The position numbers and the translations under genes are program-made. This document shows, piece after piece, positions 1 to 9,727 of a stretch of 64,000 nt of DNA. Position 1 is the first letter of the stretch; every line of letters begins with the position of its first letter. Origin of the DNA: Gordonia mangrovi (GTDB lineage: Bacteria > Actinomycetota > Actinomycetes > Mycobacteriales > Mycobacteriaceae); contig NZ_CP102850.1 of NCBI RefSeq assembly GCF_024734075.1, positions 2,046,001-2,110,000 of the forward strand, written 5' to 3'. The notes below the pieces were generated by a model. The model did not search any database. It had not been told where the DNA came from and saw only the letters and a list, made by a program, of their open reading frames with translations.

Positions 1-1
1 C

Positions 2-1717
2 GCGCACCTCATGGTCAACTATGACTTGCCGTGGAACCCGAACCGCATCGAGCAGCGCTTCGGCCGCATCCACCGCATCGGCCAAGAAGAAGTATGTCGA
101 CTGTGGAACATCGTCGCCCACAACACCCGCGAAGGCGCGGTCTTCACGCGGCTTCTCGAGAAGATCGACGAGCAGCGAAAAGCTTATGGCGGCAAGGTAT
201 TCGATGTTCTCGGTGAAGCATTCACCGACAGACCGCTGCGGGATCTACTCAAGGAAGCCATCCAGTACGGCGAACGGCCTGACATCAAGGCCAGGATGCA
301 CGAGGTGATCGATCAGTCTGTTGGTGACGGTCTGCGCGAACTTCTCGAAGAACGGGCGCTGGCTTCGGACCATCTCGCGGACGCCGAGCTCGCCAAACTC
401 CGCGCCGCCATGGATGAGGCCCGCGCGCGCCGCCTGCAGCCGCACTACATCGAGCTCGCTTTCAAAGCCGCATTCACCCGGCTTGGCGGCCGCATCGCCC
501 GACGCGAACAAGGCCGCTACGAGATCGCCAACGTGCCTGCCCACATCCGCGCGAGCAAGCACGGGCCGATCGCCACACGCTACGACCGCGTCTGCTTCGA
601 CCTGAGCCGTGTCCAGCCCGACGATCTCGCCCGCGCGGATCTTCTCGCACCGGGCCACCCCCTGCACGACGCGGTGATGGACGAAGCCATCCGCCAGTTC
701 GGACGGGCACTGAACACCGGCACCGTGCTGGTCTCTGCCGAGCTCGACGAGCCCCACCTCCTCGTCGGGGTCATAGAAGAGGTAACCGACGCCACCAGCG
801 CGACAGTGGCCAGGCGTTTCAACTATGCCTACGTCGACAGCCACGGCACCGTGACACCGGCGGGGCCCGCCCCATACCTCGACTGCGTCGCCGCACCCGA
901 CAACCCCGCGGTCACCGCTGCCCGCACTCAGACCTGGCTCGGCGAAGCCGAAGACAAGGCCACCAGCTGGATCATCGCCCACCGACTACCTGACTACCTC
1001 AACGAGGTGCGACCGCGACGAGCAGCCGAACTCGCCAAGACTCGCGAACTTGTCACCAAGCGCCTCAATGGGGAGTCCGAACGCCTTCTCCTCGACGCCG
1101 CGGTCGCTTCCGACAAAGAACGCGCCGGCGACAAACCCAAGGAGTCCTCGGACAGCCTCAATCGCAAAGCCGTCGAGATCGACCATCGCCTCCGCTCCAG
1201 ACTTACCCTCCTCGACCAGCAGGAACTGATGTCGACCAAACCGCCGAACCTGCTCACCGCAGCCCTCGTACTACCGCTCGCAATGCTCGAAGAGGACGTA
1301 CCCGCAAACGCGCCCGTTCATGCGACCGAAACCAAAGCGGTGGAACGCCGTGGAGTCGATCTAGTCCTGGCTCGTGAACGCGAACTCGGGAGAAAGCCAG
1401 TCGAACAAGCCTTCAACAACAAGGGCTTCGACATCCTGTCGACTGACGCCGACGGCGACACCTACCGCATCGAAGTCAAGGCACGCATTGACGGCGCCGA
1501 CTACTTCTTCGTCACTCACAACGAAGTTATGGTCGGCAAGAACGCTGCACCGCTATATCGCCTTGCGCTGGTCCGCGTCGACCCACGCGGTGCGCAGTAC
1601 GACGAGGTCCGCTACATCGACGACCCCTTCGCCAGCACTGACCTCGGCGGGTTTGACAGCACCGGCATTCGAGGCGACTGGAACAAGACCTGGTCCAAAG
1701 GCAAACAGCCGTTCTAG
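2..1717 (+). CDS. SNF2-type helicase with C-terminal DUF3883 (5'-truncated by window edge)
   Basis: C-terminal part of a superfamily 2 helicase; the frame is open to the left edge, so the motor's N-terminal lobe lies outside. Helicase motif VI is seen at the start (QRFGRIHRIGQ), preceded by NYDLPWNPNRIEQ. A long helical region follows. The last ~110 residues look like DUF3883, with an IEVKAR strand resembling a nuclease-fold core. In such proteins the motor translocates on DNA and DUF3883 is thought to aid substrate recognition or cleavage. The DUF1156 methylase gene starts 59 bp downstream in the same direction, so this is read as the helicase of a helicase-methylase-ATPase defence operon. 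Family assignment is firm; the role in the system is inferred. Confidence 0.9.
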   Translation, partial: AHLMVNYDLPWNPNRIEQRFGRIHRIGQEEVCRLWNIVAHNTREGAVFTRLLEKIDEQRKAYGGKVFDVLGEAFTDRPLRDLLKEAIQYGERPDIKARMHEVIDQSVGDGLRELLEERALASDHLADAELAKLRAAMDEARARRLQPHYIELAFKAAFTRLGGRIARREQGRYEIANVPAHIRASKHGPIATRYDRVCFDLSRVQPDDLARADLLAPGHPLHDAVMDEAIRQFGRALNTGTVLVSAELDEPHLLVGVIEEVTDATSATVARRFNYAYVDSHGTVTPAGPAPYLDCVAAPDNPAVTAARTQTWLGEAEDKATSWIIAHRLPDYLNEVRPRRAAELAKTRELVTKRLNGESERLLLDAAVASDKERAGDKPKESSDSLNRKAVEIDHRLRSRLTLLDQQELMSTKPPNLLTAALVLPLAMLEEDVPANAPVHATETKAVERRGVDLVLARERELGRKPVEQAFNNKGFDILSTDADGDTYRIEVKARIDGADYFFVTHNEVMVGKNAAPLYRLALVRVDPRGAQYDEVRYIDDPFASTDLGGFDSTGIRGDWNKTWSKGKQPF

Positions 1718-1776
1718 CCCAAGGGGGAACGGGAGACCCGAGTACGCACGACAACGATACGGATAGGCACGCAGAC

Positions 1777-4542
1777 GTGACGACGAAGAAGAAGCTCATC
1801 GAGGTGGCCCTCCCGCTGGAGGCAATCAACCGCGAATCCGCTCGCGAGAAGTCCATCCGCCACGGCCACCCCTCCACACTGCACCTGTGGTGGGCGCGCC
1901 GTCCGCTCGCCGCCGCGCGCGCCGTCCTATTCGCTCAGCTCGTCGACGATCCGTCCGCACGACCCGACGAGTTCCCCACCGAGGAACTGCAACGCAAAGA
2001 ACGCGAACGACTCCACAAGCTGATCGAACGCCTCGTCGTCTGGGAGAACATCCGCGACGAGAACCTCCTCACCGAAGCCCACGCCGAGATTCTCAAGTCC
2101 ACCAACGGAAACCCGCCACCCATCCTCGACCCGTTCGCCGGCGGCGGCACCATCCCACTCGAAGCCCAACGCCTCGGACTCGAGGCCCACGCCTCCGACC
2201 TCAACCCTGTCGCGGTGCTTATCAACAAAGCGCTCATCGAGATCCCACCGAAGTTCCGCGACCAGCCGCCTATCTTCCCTGGGCTTGCCGACTCCGAAAT
2301 CCGACAATGGAAAGGTGCCGAAGGACTCGCCGCCGACGTCCGCGCCTACGGCCAATGGATGCGCGACGAAGCTGAAAAGCGCATTGGCCACCTCTATCCC
2401 AAAGCCGCCCTTGCCGACGGTACCAACGCCACTGTCATCGCCTGGATCTGGGCACGCACCGTCACCTGCCCCAACCCCGCATGCGGAATCGAAATGCCCC
2501 TCGTGCGCTCTTGGTGGCTCGGAAAGAAGAAGGGCAAAGAAGCCTACGTCGTCCCCACCGTCGTGCCCGACGCCAGTCATCCCTCCGGGCAGCACGTTGC
2601 TTTCGAAATTGCACACGACACGTCGACAGCACCCACTAAAGACACCGATGGGACGGTGGGACGCAACGGTGCTCACTGTGTTGCATGCGCGACGGCCGTA
2701 GACTTGAAGTACGTCCGCTCAGAAGGGCGAGCAGGTCGGCTGCGAAAGCAATTGATGGCGGTCGTCGCCGAGGGAAGCCGACAGCGACTGTACCAACGGC
2801 CGACCGAAGACCAGGCACTTGCCGGGAACCTCGCGAAGCCGGATGACATACCTAATGCTGAGATTCCACCTCAAGCACCAAGTTTTCGAGTGCAGGCGTA
2901 TGGCATGACTAAATGGACTGACCTATTCACCAACCGCCAACTCGTCGCACTAACCACCTTCAGCGACCTCGTCACCGAAGCCCGCGAACGAGTCCTCGCC
3001 GACAGCGGGTCCCCCACCTACGCCGACGCAGTGGCAACATACCTCGCGGTTGTGGTCAGTAAGATGACTGACAGAAACTCCACCCTGGTCAACTGGTACG
3101 TCTCGCGGGAATCGACTAGCTCAACCTTCGCGCGTCAAGCACTTCCGATGATGTGGGATTTTGCGGAGGTCGCACCCCTTGGCGTCAACACTGGATCATT
3201 CAGCAACTCGCTGCTCTGGACCGCCGAGACCGCTGAGTTGCTGCCAGGTTCCGCTCCAGCGACTGTTTCTCAAGCCGACGCAGCAAATCGGAGCTTCGAA
3301 AACGCCATTGTTCATACGGATCCGCCGTACTACGACAACATTGGATACTCCGACCTGTCAGACTACTTCTACGTCTGGATGAGGCGGAGTCTACGGTCGA
3401 TTTATCCGTCCCTATTCGGGACGATGCTAGTTCCAAAATCAGAGGAACTTGTGGCGAATCCCTACCGACACAGTGGTAGAGACGGCGCGCGCACGTTCTT
3501 CGAAGACGGCTTCAGGGCCGTATTTGCGAAGGCACGGAGATCAGCGTCATCCGACTTTCCAATGGCGGTATGGTATGCCTTCAAACAGTCAGAATCAGAC
3601 GTGGCAGGGACCGCGTCGACTGGTTGGGAAACCTTGCTGGAGGGCATGATTCGCTCAGGCTGGGAGATAACATCAACTTGGCCCAATCGCTCCGAACTCA
3701 GCAACCGCATGATCGCAAGCGGAACCAACGCGCTCGCTTCATCCATCGTGCTTTCACTCCGCCCGCGATCTCCTCAAGCCCCAACGACAGACCGTCGCGA
3801 TTTCATCTCCACACTTGAGGACGAACTGCCTGACGCGTTGCGCAAGTTGCAGCAAGGGCAGATAGCCCCGGTTGACCTTCCACAGGCAGCGATCGGCCCG
3901 GGAATGGCGGTATTCAGTCGTTACGCAGCTGTGCTGGAACCCGATGGCTCGAAGATGACGGTGCGATCTGCGCTGACCCGGATCAACGAGATTCTTGATC
4001 AGGTCCTCAATGAGCAGGAAGGCGACTTCGACTCGACAAGCCGTTTCGCGATCGCATGGTATCGCCACCATGGCTACGGTGTCGGGAAATTCGGTGATGC
4101 CGACAACCTCGCCCGGGCCCGCAACACTAGCGTCGACGTCATGGACCGAAGCGAGATCCTGACCAGCCGCGCAGGTAAAGTGCAGCTCCTCAAGCCAAGC
4201 GACTTGCCTTGGGAATACGACATTCTCACCGACGAGCACACCAGCAACTGGGAAGCGCTGCACCACCTCATCAAGACCCTGGAACGTGACGGCATCGCAC
4301 CGACCGGCGACTTCCTTCGTGATGCTCTGAATCGCCCTGACGGGGCTATCGAATCCGACTTGGTGAAGGAACTCGCTCATTTGCTGTTCCGCATCGCTGA
4401 ATCGAATGGCTGGACCAAAGACGCGCTGAGTTTCAACGCGCTGGTGACCAGTTGGCCGGAAATCCTGGAATCTGCGAGTACCCCCGCGGCTACAACCGGC
4501 GACCAGACCAGCCTCGACTTTGATGACGGAGCTGAGCTGTGA
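1777..4542 (+). CDS. DUF1156 DNA adenine/cytosine-N4 methylase
   Basis: 921-residue amino-methyltransferase. The N-terminus is the DUF1156 signature (KKLIEVALPLEAINRES, then STLHLWWARRPLAAARA). The SAM-binding motif DPFAGGGTIPLEA is near residue 118 and the catalytic DPPYYDN motif near residue 514. The long insert between them contains a CxxxxC pair that may bind zinc. It starts at GTG 1777 and its stop overlaps the next start by 4 bp (GTGA). It probably marks host DNA in the island's defence system. Methylase activity follows from the motifs; target sequence and role are inferred. Confidence 0.92.
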   Translation: MTTKKKLIEVALPLEAINRESAREKSIRHGHPSTLHLWWARRPLAAARAVLFAQLVDDPSARPDEFPTEELQRKERERLHKLIERLVVWENIRDENLLTEAHAEILKSTNGNPPPILDPFAGGGTIPLEAQRLGLEAHASDLNPVAVLINKALIEIPPKFRDQPPIFPGLADSEIRQWKGAEGLAADVRAYGQWMRDEAEKRIGHLYPKAALADGTNATVIAWIWARTVTCPNPACGIEMPLVRSWWLGKKKGKEAYVVPTVVPDASHPSGQHVAFEIAHDTSTAPTKDTDGTVGRNGAHCVACATAVDLKYVRSEGRAGRLRKQLMAVVAEGSRQRLYQRPTEDQALAGNLAKPDDIPNAEIPPQAPSFRVQAYGMTKWTDLFTNRQLVALTTFSDLVTEARERVLADSGSPTYADAVATYLAVVVSKMTDRNSTLVNWYVSRESTSSTFARQALPMMWDFAEVAPLGVNTGSFSNSLLWTAETAELLPGSAPATVSQADAANRSFENAIVHTDPPYYDNIGYSDLSDYFYVWMRRSLRSIYPSLFGTMLVPKSEELVANPYRHSGRDGARTFFEDGFRAVFAKARRSASSDFPMAVWYAFKQSESDVAGTASTGWETLLEGMIRSGWEITSTWPNRSELSNRMIASGTNALASSIVLSLRPRSPQAPTTDRRDFISTLEDELPDALRKLQQGQIAPVDLPQAAIGPGMAVFSRYAAVLEPDGSKMTVRSALTRINEILDQVLNEQEGDFDSTSRFAIAWYRHHGYGVGKFGDADNLARARNTSVDVMDRSEILTSRAGKVQLLKPSDLPWEYDILTDEHTSNWEALHHLIKTLERDGIAPTGDFLRDALNRPDGAIESDLVKELAHLLFRIAESNGWTKDALSFNALVTSWPEILESASTPAATTGDQTSLDFDDGAEL

Positions 4543-6323
4543 CGGCCGCGGCGATCGAAACCGATAGGTCGCGCGACTACGTGACCATCATGCGGTGTGC
4601 GGAAGGCGACGACCTTCTTGATGGCGCGATCCCGCAACTCGCGGCGTGGCTGCGCGAGAAGGACTTCGATGTCGATCTCAGCGAGTCCGGTGACTACGGA
4701 AATGCCCGCGCGAGCCTCACGGTACGGCGCATCGACAGTGACTCCACGACCATTCGCATTGAGCTGCAGGAGGACGGGGGCAACACCGGGAGGTGGTCTA
4801 CCGAAGTCATAGCCGATGGCAGCACCGATGAAGGCGGGTGGATCTCGCTTTCTGTGCGAAACAGCCAGGCGCGATTCGTGAAGGTGCCGCGCCTCGCGCG
4901 GTACCTGATGCAGGCCCTGCCGCTCCGCGATGGCCAGCTCGAGTTCGCCTCGGGCCACCAGTTGTTCGGTTCGGCATCCGTTGATCGGCTCGTCTCGATA
5001 CTCGAGGATGATCGCCGCCACGGGTTGGTCTTCGTCGCCGGCACAAACAATGTGGCGGATATCCCGGTCGACGCTTTCGCCCGGAAGGTCGATCAGTGGG
5101 CACGCGAGGTATATGGGCTGGCCCAGGTCATCGTCCTAGACCCACACAGTACGGAGGTCTTTCGGCAACGGGTCGGCGACCAGCTCGCGGCACCTGTCTG
5201 GGCGATCCGCAGTTACCAGCCAGGCGTGACCTGGGACGATGCGCTCGACGCTCGACGCCATAGAATATTGGGCACACGAAGTCTGGGCTCTAAGGGTGAC
5301 AGGGCGATCCAATATCTACTCGGGGAGATCGCGCGTCAGCAGGCGTCCACCCGTCCGCCGGACGCCACGGTTCAGAAAATGCGTCGACGGTATGACCGAT
5401 TAGAGAATCGTCGACTTGTCAAAAGCCTAGAGAATTCCCAGCCCGAAGATGCGACCGAACCATCGGTCCATGAGGCTTCGCCCCCTGAAGAGGCCGCGGC
5501 CACTGCGCCGCCACAGCACGATGAGGAAATCACTCTCGTACGGCGGGTCTTGGGTCTCAAGGAGATCACCGAACGGACGCTGACCGAATTCGTTAGCAGA
5601 ATCCGCAGGAGCGATCCTGAGCGCGCCGGAGTCCGGTCACTTGAGAACCGGGTCGATCTCCTGCAGACGCGTGTCGAACAGCTAGAGGACCAGAACCAAC
5701 AGCTGCTTAATGAACTTAAGGACTCGCAGCTCGAGACCGAGCTCGCACGGATCGACGTCGACGAGATACGCGATCGCGCCAGATGGCTGGAATCGAGGCT
5801 CAACGAGTCCGGCGACTACGAGTCGCAGTACCTCGACGTGCCTCCTGAGTTCCGAGTGTCGCGGCCACAGAGTTTCGACGAACTACTCGATCGCATCGAC
5901 CAGATCGACTCGGTCTGCTTCACCGGTGACACGTCAGAAGTAGCCCGACTCAATCAGCTCGACACGAACGACTCGGCGCTGCGCACCGCTTGGGACGCGG
6001 TGCTCGCAATGGCTGATTACGCACGAGCGCGCGCAGAATCCAAGTGGGACGGCAGCCTGGATCAGTACCTCCACAACACGCCATCTGGATTCCAGACCTT
6101 CCCGCCTGGCAAGTTCGGCGAGACGGAAACCGGCAGGACTATGAAGCAGTTCGGAGACGAACGAGTCTTTCCGGTTCCGACAGACGTTGACCCACGCGAG
6201 CAGGTCGAGATGAAGGCCCACTTCAAGCTGGCCCGGATCGGGATGGCAAGCCCTCGGATGCACATTTCGATGGGCACCCCGCAATTCCGACACTGTTCAT
6301 CGGGTACCTCGGATATCACCTGA
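4539..6323 (+). CDS. Coiled-coil protein of the methylase/ATPase operon (3' end probably frameshifted)
   Basis: 594-residue protein I cannot name. The N-terminal ~270 residues look like a mixed alpha/beta domain (motif GLVFVAGTNNVADIP). A charged linker follows, then a clear coiled coil at about residues 364-425 (heptads around LENRVDLLQTRVEQLEDQ), then a conserved-looking C-terminal domain. GTG start overlaps the methylase stop. The annotated end (stop at 6321) looks wrong: a -1 shift at 6264-6266 continues for 25 codons ending GYLGYHLTNTHTN and stops at 6341-6343, just before the next gene's ribosome site. It is likely a structural or adaptor subunit, since it sits between the methylase and the ATPase. 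Confidence 0.8.
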   Translation: MTAAAIETDRSRDYVTIMRCAEGDDLLDGAIPQLAAWLREKDFDVDLSESGDYGNARASLTVRRIDSDSTTIRIELQEDGGNTGRWSTEVIADGSTDEGGWISLSVRNSQARFVKVPRLARYLMQALPLRDGQLEFASGHQLFGSASVDRLVSILEDDRRHGLVFVAGTNNVADIPVDAFARKVDQWAREVYGLAQVIVLDPHSTEVFRQRVGDQLAAPVWAIRSYQPGVTWDDALDARRHRILGTRSLGSKGDRAIQYLLGEIARQQASTRPPDATVQKMRRRYDRLENRRLVKSLENSQPEDATEPSVHEASPPEEAAATAPPQHDEEITLVRRVLGLKEITERTLTEFVSRIRRSDPERAGVRSLENRVDLLQTRVEQLEDQNQQLLNELKDSQLETELARIDVDEIRDRARWLESRLNESGDYESQYLDVPPEFRVSRPQSFDELLDRIDQIDSVCFTGDTSEVARLNQLDTNDSALRTAWDAVLAMADYARARAESKWDGSLDQYLHNTPSGFQTFPPGKFGETETGRTMKQFGDERVFPVPTDVDPREQVEMKAHFKLARIGMASPRMHISMGTPQFRHCSSGTSDIT

Positions 6324-6361
6324 CCAACACGCACACCAACTGAACGAGAACGGGAGAGACG

Positions 6362-9300
6362 ATGGCGACGAGTAACCGTGAACGCATCGACCGCATGTTC
6401 CAGGCGATGGCACCAGCCCTGGACGACTTCATCTCCACGGTGATCGGGCGTGCCGACCGTGCCAAGGGCGCCGAATGGGTCAAGCTGGTGCAGGCAAAGG
6501 ACCAGCGCAACAACTCAGCTGGTGACCGGACCTACGATCCCCGCGACCCTCAGGTCCAGTTCCGGATGCTCACCGAGGGCAACATCACTGGTGGTATCAA
6601 ACAGGGTTGGTACCCGTTCAACAGTGAACTGGGCCGATCCGGTGAGACCTACGCGAGCGAGCTTCGTGAAGCCCGAAACTCCTGGGCACACAACGGCACC
6701 TTCAGCGACGACGACGCATACCGCGCACTCGACACCGGCGAGCGGCTGCTCCGACTGATCGGCGCCGCGAAGGAAGGCGACGAGGTCAAGGAGATCCGCC
6801 TCAACCTGCGCCGTGTTACCGCCGACAAAGCCGACAAGAAGGCCCTCAAAGCGGCGGTCGACAATCCTGAATCGACAGGCCTCAAGCCGTGGCGGGATGT
6901 CTTACCGCCCCACCAGGACGTCGCCACCGGCAACTTCCACGCCTCTGAGTTCGCCGCCGATCTCTATAAAGTCGCCAGTGGCGGTGAGGTCGACGCCGAC
7001 TACGCCGATCCGGTCGAGTTCTTCCGGCGAACCTATCTAACTGAGGGACTGCAGGATTTGATTGGCCGCGCTGTCCGGCGCCTGTCCGGCGACGACAACT
7101 CATCGCCGGTCATCAACTTGCAGACCAACTTCGGTGGCGGCAAAACGCACTCGATGCTGTCGCTATGGCACGTTGCCGCAGGTCTGCCGGCCGGTGATTT
7201 CCCGCAGGACGTGCAGGAACTGCTGGTGGCCAGCGGGTACACAGGCGACAAAGCGAACCGCGTCGCAATCGTGGGCAACCACCTCAGCCCTTCCGGTGTG
7301 CTGCATGGAGACACTCACGTCAACACGGTATGGGGCGAGCTTGCCTGGCAGCTCGGTGGCAAAGAGGCCTACGCCATCGTGGCGAAAGCCGACGCCGACC
7401 GCACGCCGCCCGGCCAGGCGCTTCACGACCTCCTCGCGGCGTACTCACCGGCAGTGATCTTGGTCGACGAGTGGGTGGCATATGCACGATCCCTCGTGGG
7501 CCGAGACGACCTGGCCGGCGGCACCTTCGATGACCAGTTCACGTTCGCTCAGTCGCTGACTGAAGCCGCCAAAGGTACGTCCGGGATACTGCTGGCCATT
7601 TCAATCCCAGCCTCAGAGAGTGGCGACGATTCCGAGCCAGTCATCGGGAATGCCGAGGAAGTCGGCGGCACCCACGGGTTGGAAGCCCTCAAGCGTCTGC
7701 AGAACGTCGTACGTCGTGTGGCAGATCAGTGGCGGCCCGCCTCCTCCACCGAGGCGTACCACATCGTCAAGCAACGACTGTTCACCCAGCCCGACGCAGC
7801 GGCGCTCGCCGCAATCAACGCAACCGCACGGTCGTACGTCGAAATGTACCGAAAGTACACCGACGACTTCCCACGCGAGTCGCGCGACACTGCCTACGAG
7901 GATCGCATCAAGCAGACCTACCCGATCCATCCCGAGCTCTTCGACACCCTGTACGAGGAATGGTCCTCCCTCGAGCGGTTCCAACGAACCCGTGGTGTGT
8001 TGCGGCTGATGTCGACGGTGATCCACGCCCTGTGGACGGGCGAGGATGCGTCACCGCTCATCATGCCCGGATCGATTCCACTCGCCACGTCAGAAGTGAA
8101 CTCCGAACTGACCCAGTACCTACAGGATTCGTGGAAAGCGATCATCGATGCCGATGTGGATGGTCCGCAGTCCGAACCTGCGCGGGTCGACAAGGACAAG
8201 CCGCTGTTCGGCCAGCGGTCGCTGACCAAGCGACTCGCCCGTACCGTGTTCTTCGGTGCGGCTCCGACTGTCGCCCCTGGTGCTTCGAGCAAGGGGATTG
8301 CGACACAGCGGGTGTTCCTCGGTACCGCAATCCCGGGCGATGTTCCCGGCAACTTCCACTCCGCACTCAACCAGTTGCAGGACCGCGCCACCTACTTCTA
8401 TTCCGGCTCCGGCAAGTATTGGTACGACCTGCAGGCAAACATCACCCGTACGGCCAAAGACCAAGCCGAGCGCCTGCACAAAGAAGACGTGTGGGCCGAG
8501 ATCGTGCAGCGCCTGCAGACGCAAGGGCGGTCGCGCGGCGACTTCGCCGGGATTCACGTGTGCCCCGAGGTCAACGCCGACATTCCCGATATCGACGAAG
8601 CACGCCTTGTCGTCCTGCACCCCAAGGTTGCGCACAAGCGGGGTACAGATTCGCCGGCAAAGGAGTTCGCACAGAAGGCAACCGAGCAGAGGGGCAGCGC
8701 CAGTCGAACGCACCGCAACATGGTCATCTTCCTCGCGGCTGACGAGGCACGACTTGAGGAGCTCGACAACGCGGTCCGTGACTACCTCGGCTGGCGGCAC
8801 GTCCTCGACAACGAGACCGATCTCGACCTCACTCAAAACCAGAAGAACCAAGCAGCGCAACGCAGAGACCAGGCCGGCCAGACCGCGAGTTCTCGCCTGC
8901 TGCAAACGTTCACGTGGGCACTTGTGCCGTCTGCGCAGAAGGACATTAGCGCACCATTCGTGATCCGCGAGGTCAAGGTCGAAGGCCAGTCCGAGTCGCT
9001 CGCCGAACGCGCCTGCCGTCGACTCGGAAACGACGGAGACCTGTCTACCCGCCAGGCGGCGGCCACGATCCGGTTGTCCATCAACAAGGTTCCACAGATC
9101 TGGAAAGACGGCCACGTGTCGTTGGGGACTTTGTGGGGCTTGTACAGCCAGTACACCTACATGCCGCGACTGCGCGATCGACGGGTGCTCGACGAAGGCG
9201 TCGTCGAGCTGCCGATGATCTGGGAGACCGATGCCTACGCGCTGGCAACCGACTATGACGCAAGCGCGGACCGCTACATAGGCTTGTGGATTCCGGGCGA

Positions 9301-9727
9301 CAAGGACCCCGCGCCCGCACCAACCGACTCGTTACTGCTTGTCAGACCGGATCGTGCGTCAGCCCAGCGTGACATTGAGTCCAAAGCAGACGAGCGTAAC
9401 GGAGGAGACTCCAACGACAAGGACGCCGATACGAACGTCCGTCGAACCGACAAGGATTCCGAGACACCGAAACCCCCACCCGCGCCACGTAATACTCGGT
9501 TCTTTGGCGTCAAGACGCTCGATGCCGATCGGATTGCACTGGACTTCAAGAATATCGCCGATGAGGTGCTCGCTCACCTGCGTGACGGCGACGCCGAAGT
9601 GAGCGTGACCATCGAGATCGAGGCAACGGACCCGCTTGGGTTTTCCGAAGGCACGGTGCGGACAGTGTCCGAGAACGCGCGCACTCTGAAGTTTGACGAC
9701 GCCCAGTCGGGTTTCGAGGATTCGTAA
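6362..9727 (+). CDS. Swt1-like HEPN / DUF499 AAA-type ATPase
   Basis: 1121-residue ATPase. Residues ~1-150 resemble a Swt1-family HEPN domain and include an RNSWAH (R-x4-H) motif, the usual catalytic signature of HEPN ribonucleases. The DUF499 NTPase follows: Walker A as NFGGGKTHS near residue 256 and Walker B as AVILVDEWVAYA near residue 363. The acidic linker near residue 1000 separates a small C-terminal domain. A GGGAGAG ribosome site precedes ATG 6362, and the last base overlaps the next start. DUF499 proteins recur with DUF1156 methylases and helicases in defence islands. ATP hydrolysis is well supported; RNase activity is inferred from one motif. Confidence 0.9.
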   Translation: MATSNRERIDRMFQAMAPALDDFISTVIGRADRAKGAEWVKLVQAKDQRNNSAGDRTYDPRDPQVQFRMLTEGNITGGIKQGWYPFNSELGRSGETYASELREARNSWAHNGTFSDDDAYRALDTGERLLRLIGAAKEGDEVKEIRLNLRRVTADKADKKALKAAVDNPESTGLKPWRDVLPPHQDVATGNFHASEFAADLYKVASGGEVDADYADPVEFFRRTYLTEGLQDLIGRAVRRLSGDDNSSPVINLQTNFGGGKTHSMLSLWHVAAGLPAGDFPQDVQELLVASGYTGDKANRVAIVGNHLSPSGVLHGDTHVNTVWGELAWQLGGKEAYAIVAKADADRTPPGQALHDLLAAYSPAVILVDEWVAYARSLVGRDDLAGGTFDDQFTFAQSLTEAAKGTSGILLAISIPASESGDDSEPVIGNAEEVGGTHGLEALKRLQNVVRRVADQWRPASSTEAYHIVKQRLFTQPDAAALAAINATARSYVEMYRKYTDDFPRESRDTAYEDRIKQTYPIHPELFDTLYEEWSSLERFQRTRGVLRLMSTVIHALWTGEDASPLIMPGSIPLATSEVNSELTQYLQDSWKAIIDADVDGPQSEPARVDKDKPLFGQRSLTKRLARTVFFGAAPTVAPGASSKGIATQRVFLGTAIPGDVPGNFHSALNQLQDRATYFYSGSGKYWYDLQANITRTAKDQAERLHKEDVWAEIVQRLQTQGRSRGDFAGIHVCPEVNADIPDIDEARLVVLHPKVAHKRGTDSPAKEFAQKATEQRGSASRTHRNMVIFLAADEARLEELDNAVRDYLGWRHVLDNETDLDLTQNQKNQAAQRRDQAGQTASSRLLQTFTWALVPSAQKDISAPFVIREVKVEGQSESLAERACRRLGNDGDLSTRQAAATIRLSINKVPQIWKDGHVSLGTLWGLYSQYTYMPRLRDRRVLDEGVVELPMIWETDAYALATDYDASADRYIGLWIPGDKDPAPAPTDSLLLVRPDRASAQRDIESKADERNGGDSNDKDADTNVRRTDKDSETPKPPPAPRNTRFFGVKTLDADRIALDFKNIADEVLAHLRDGDAEVSVTIEIEATDPLGFSEGTVRTVSENARTLKFDDAQSGFEDS

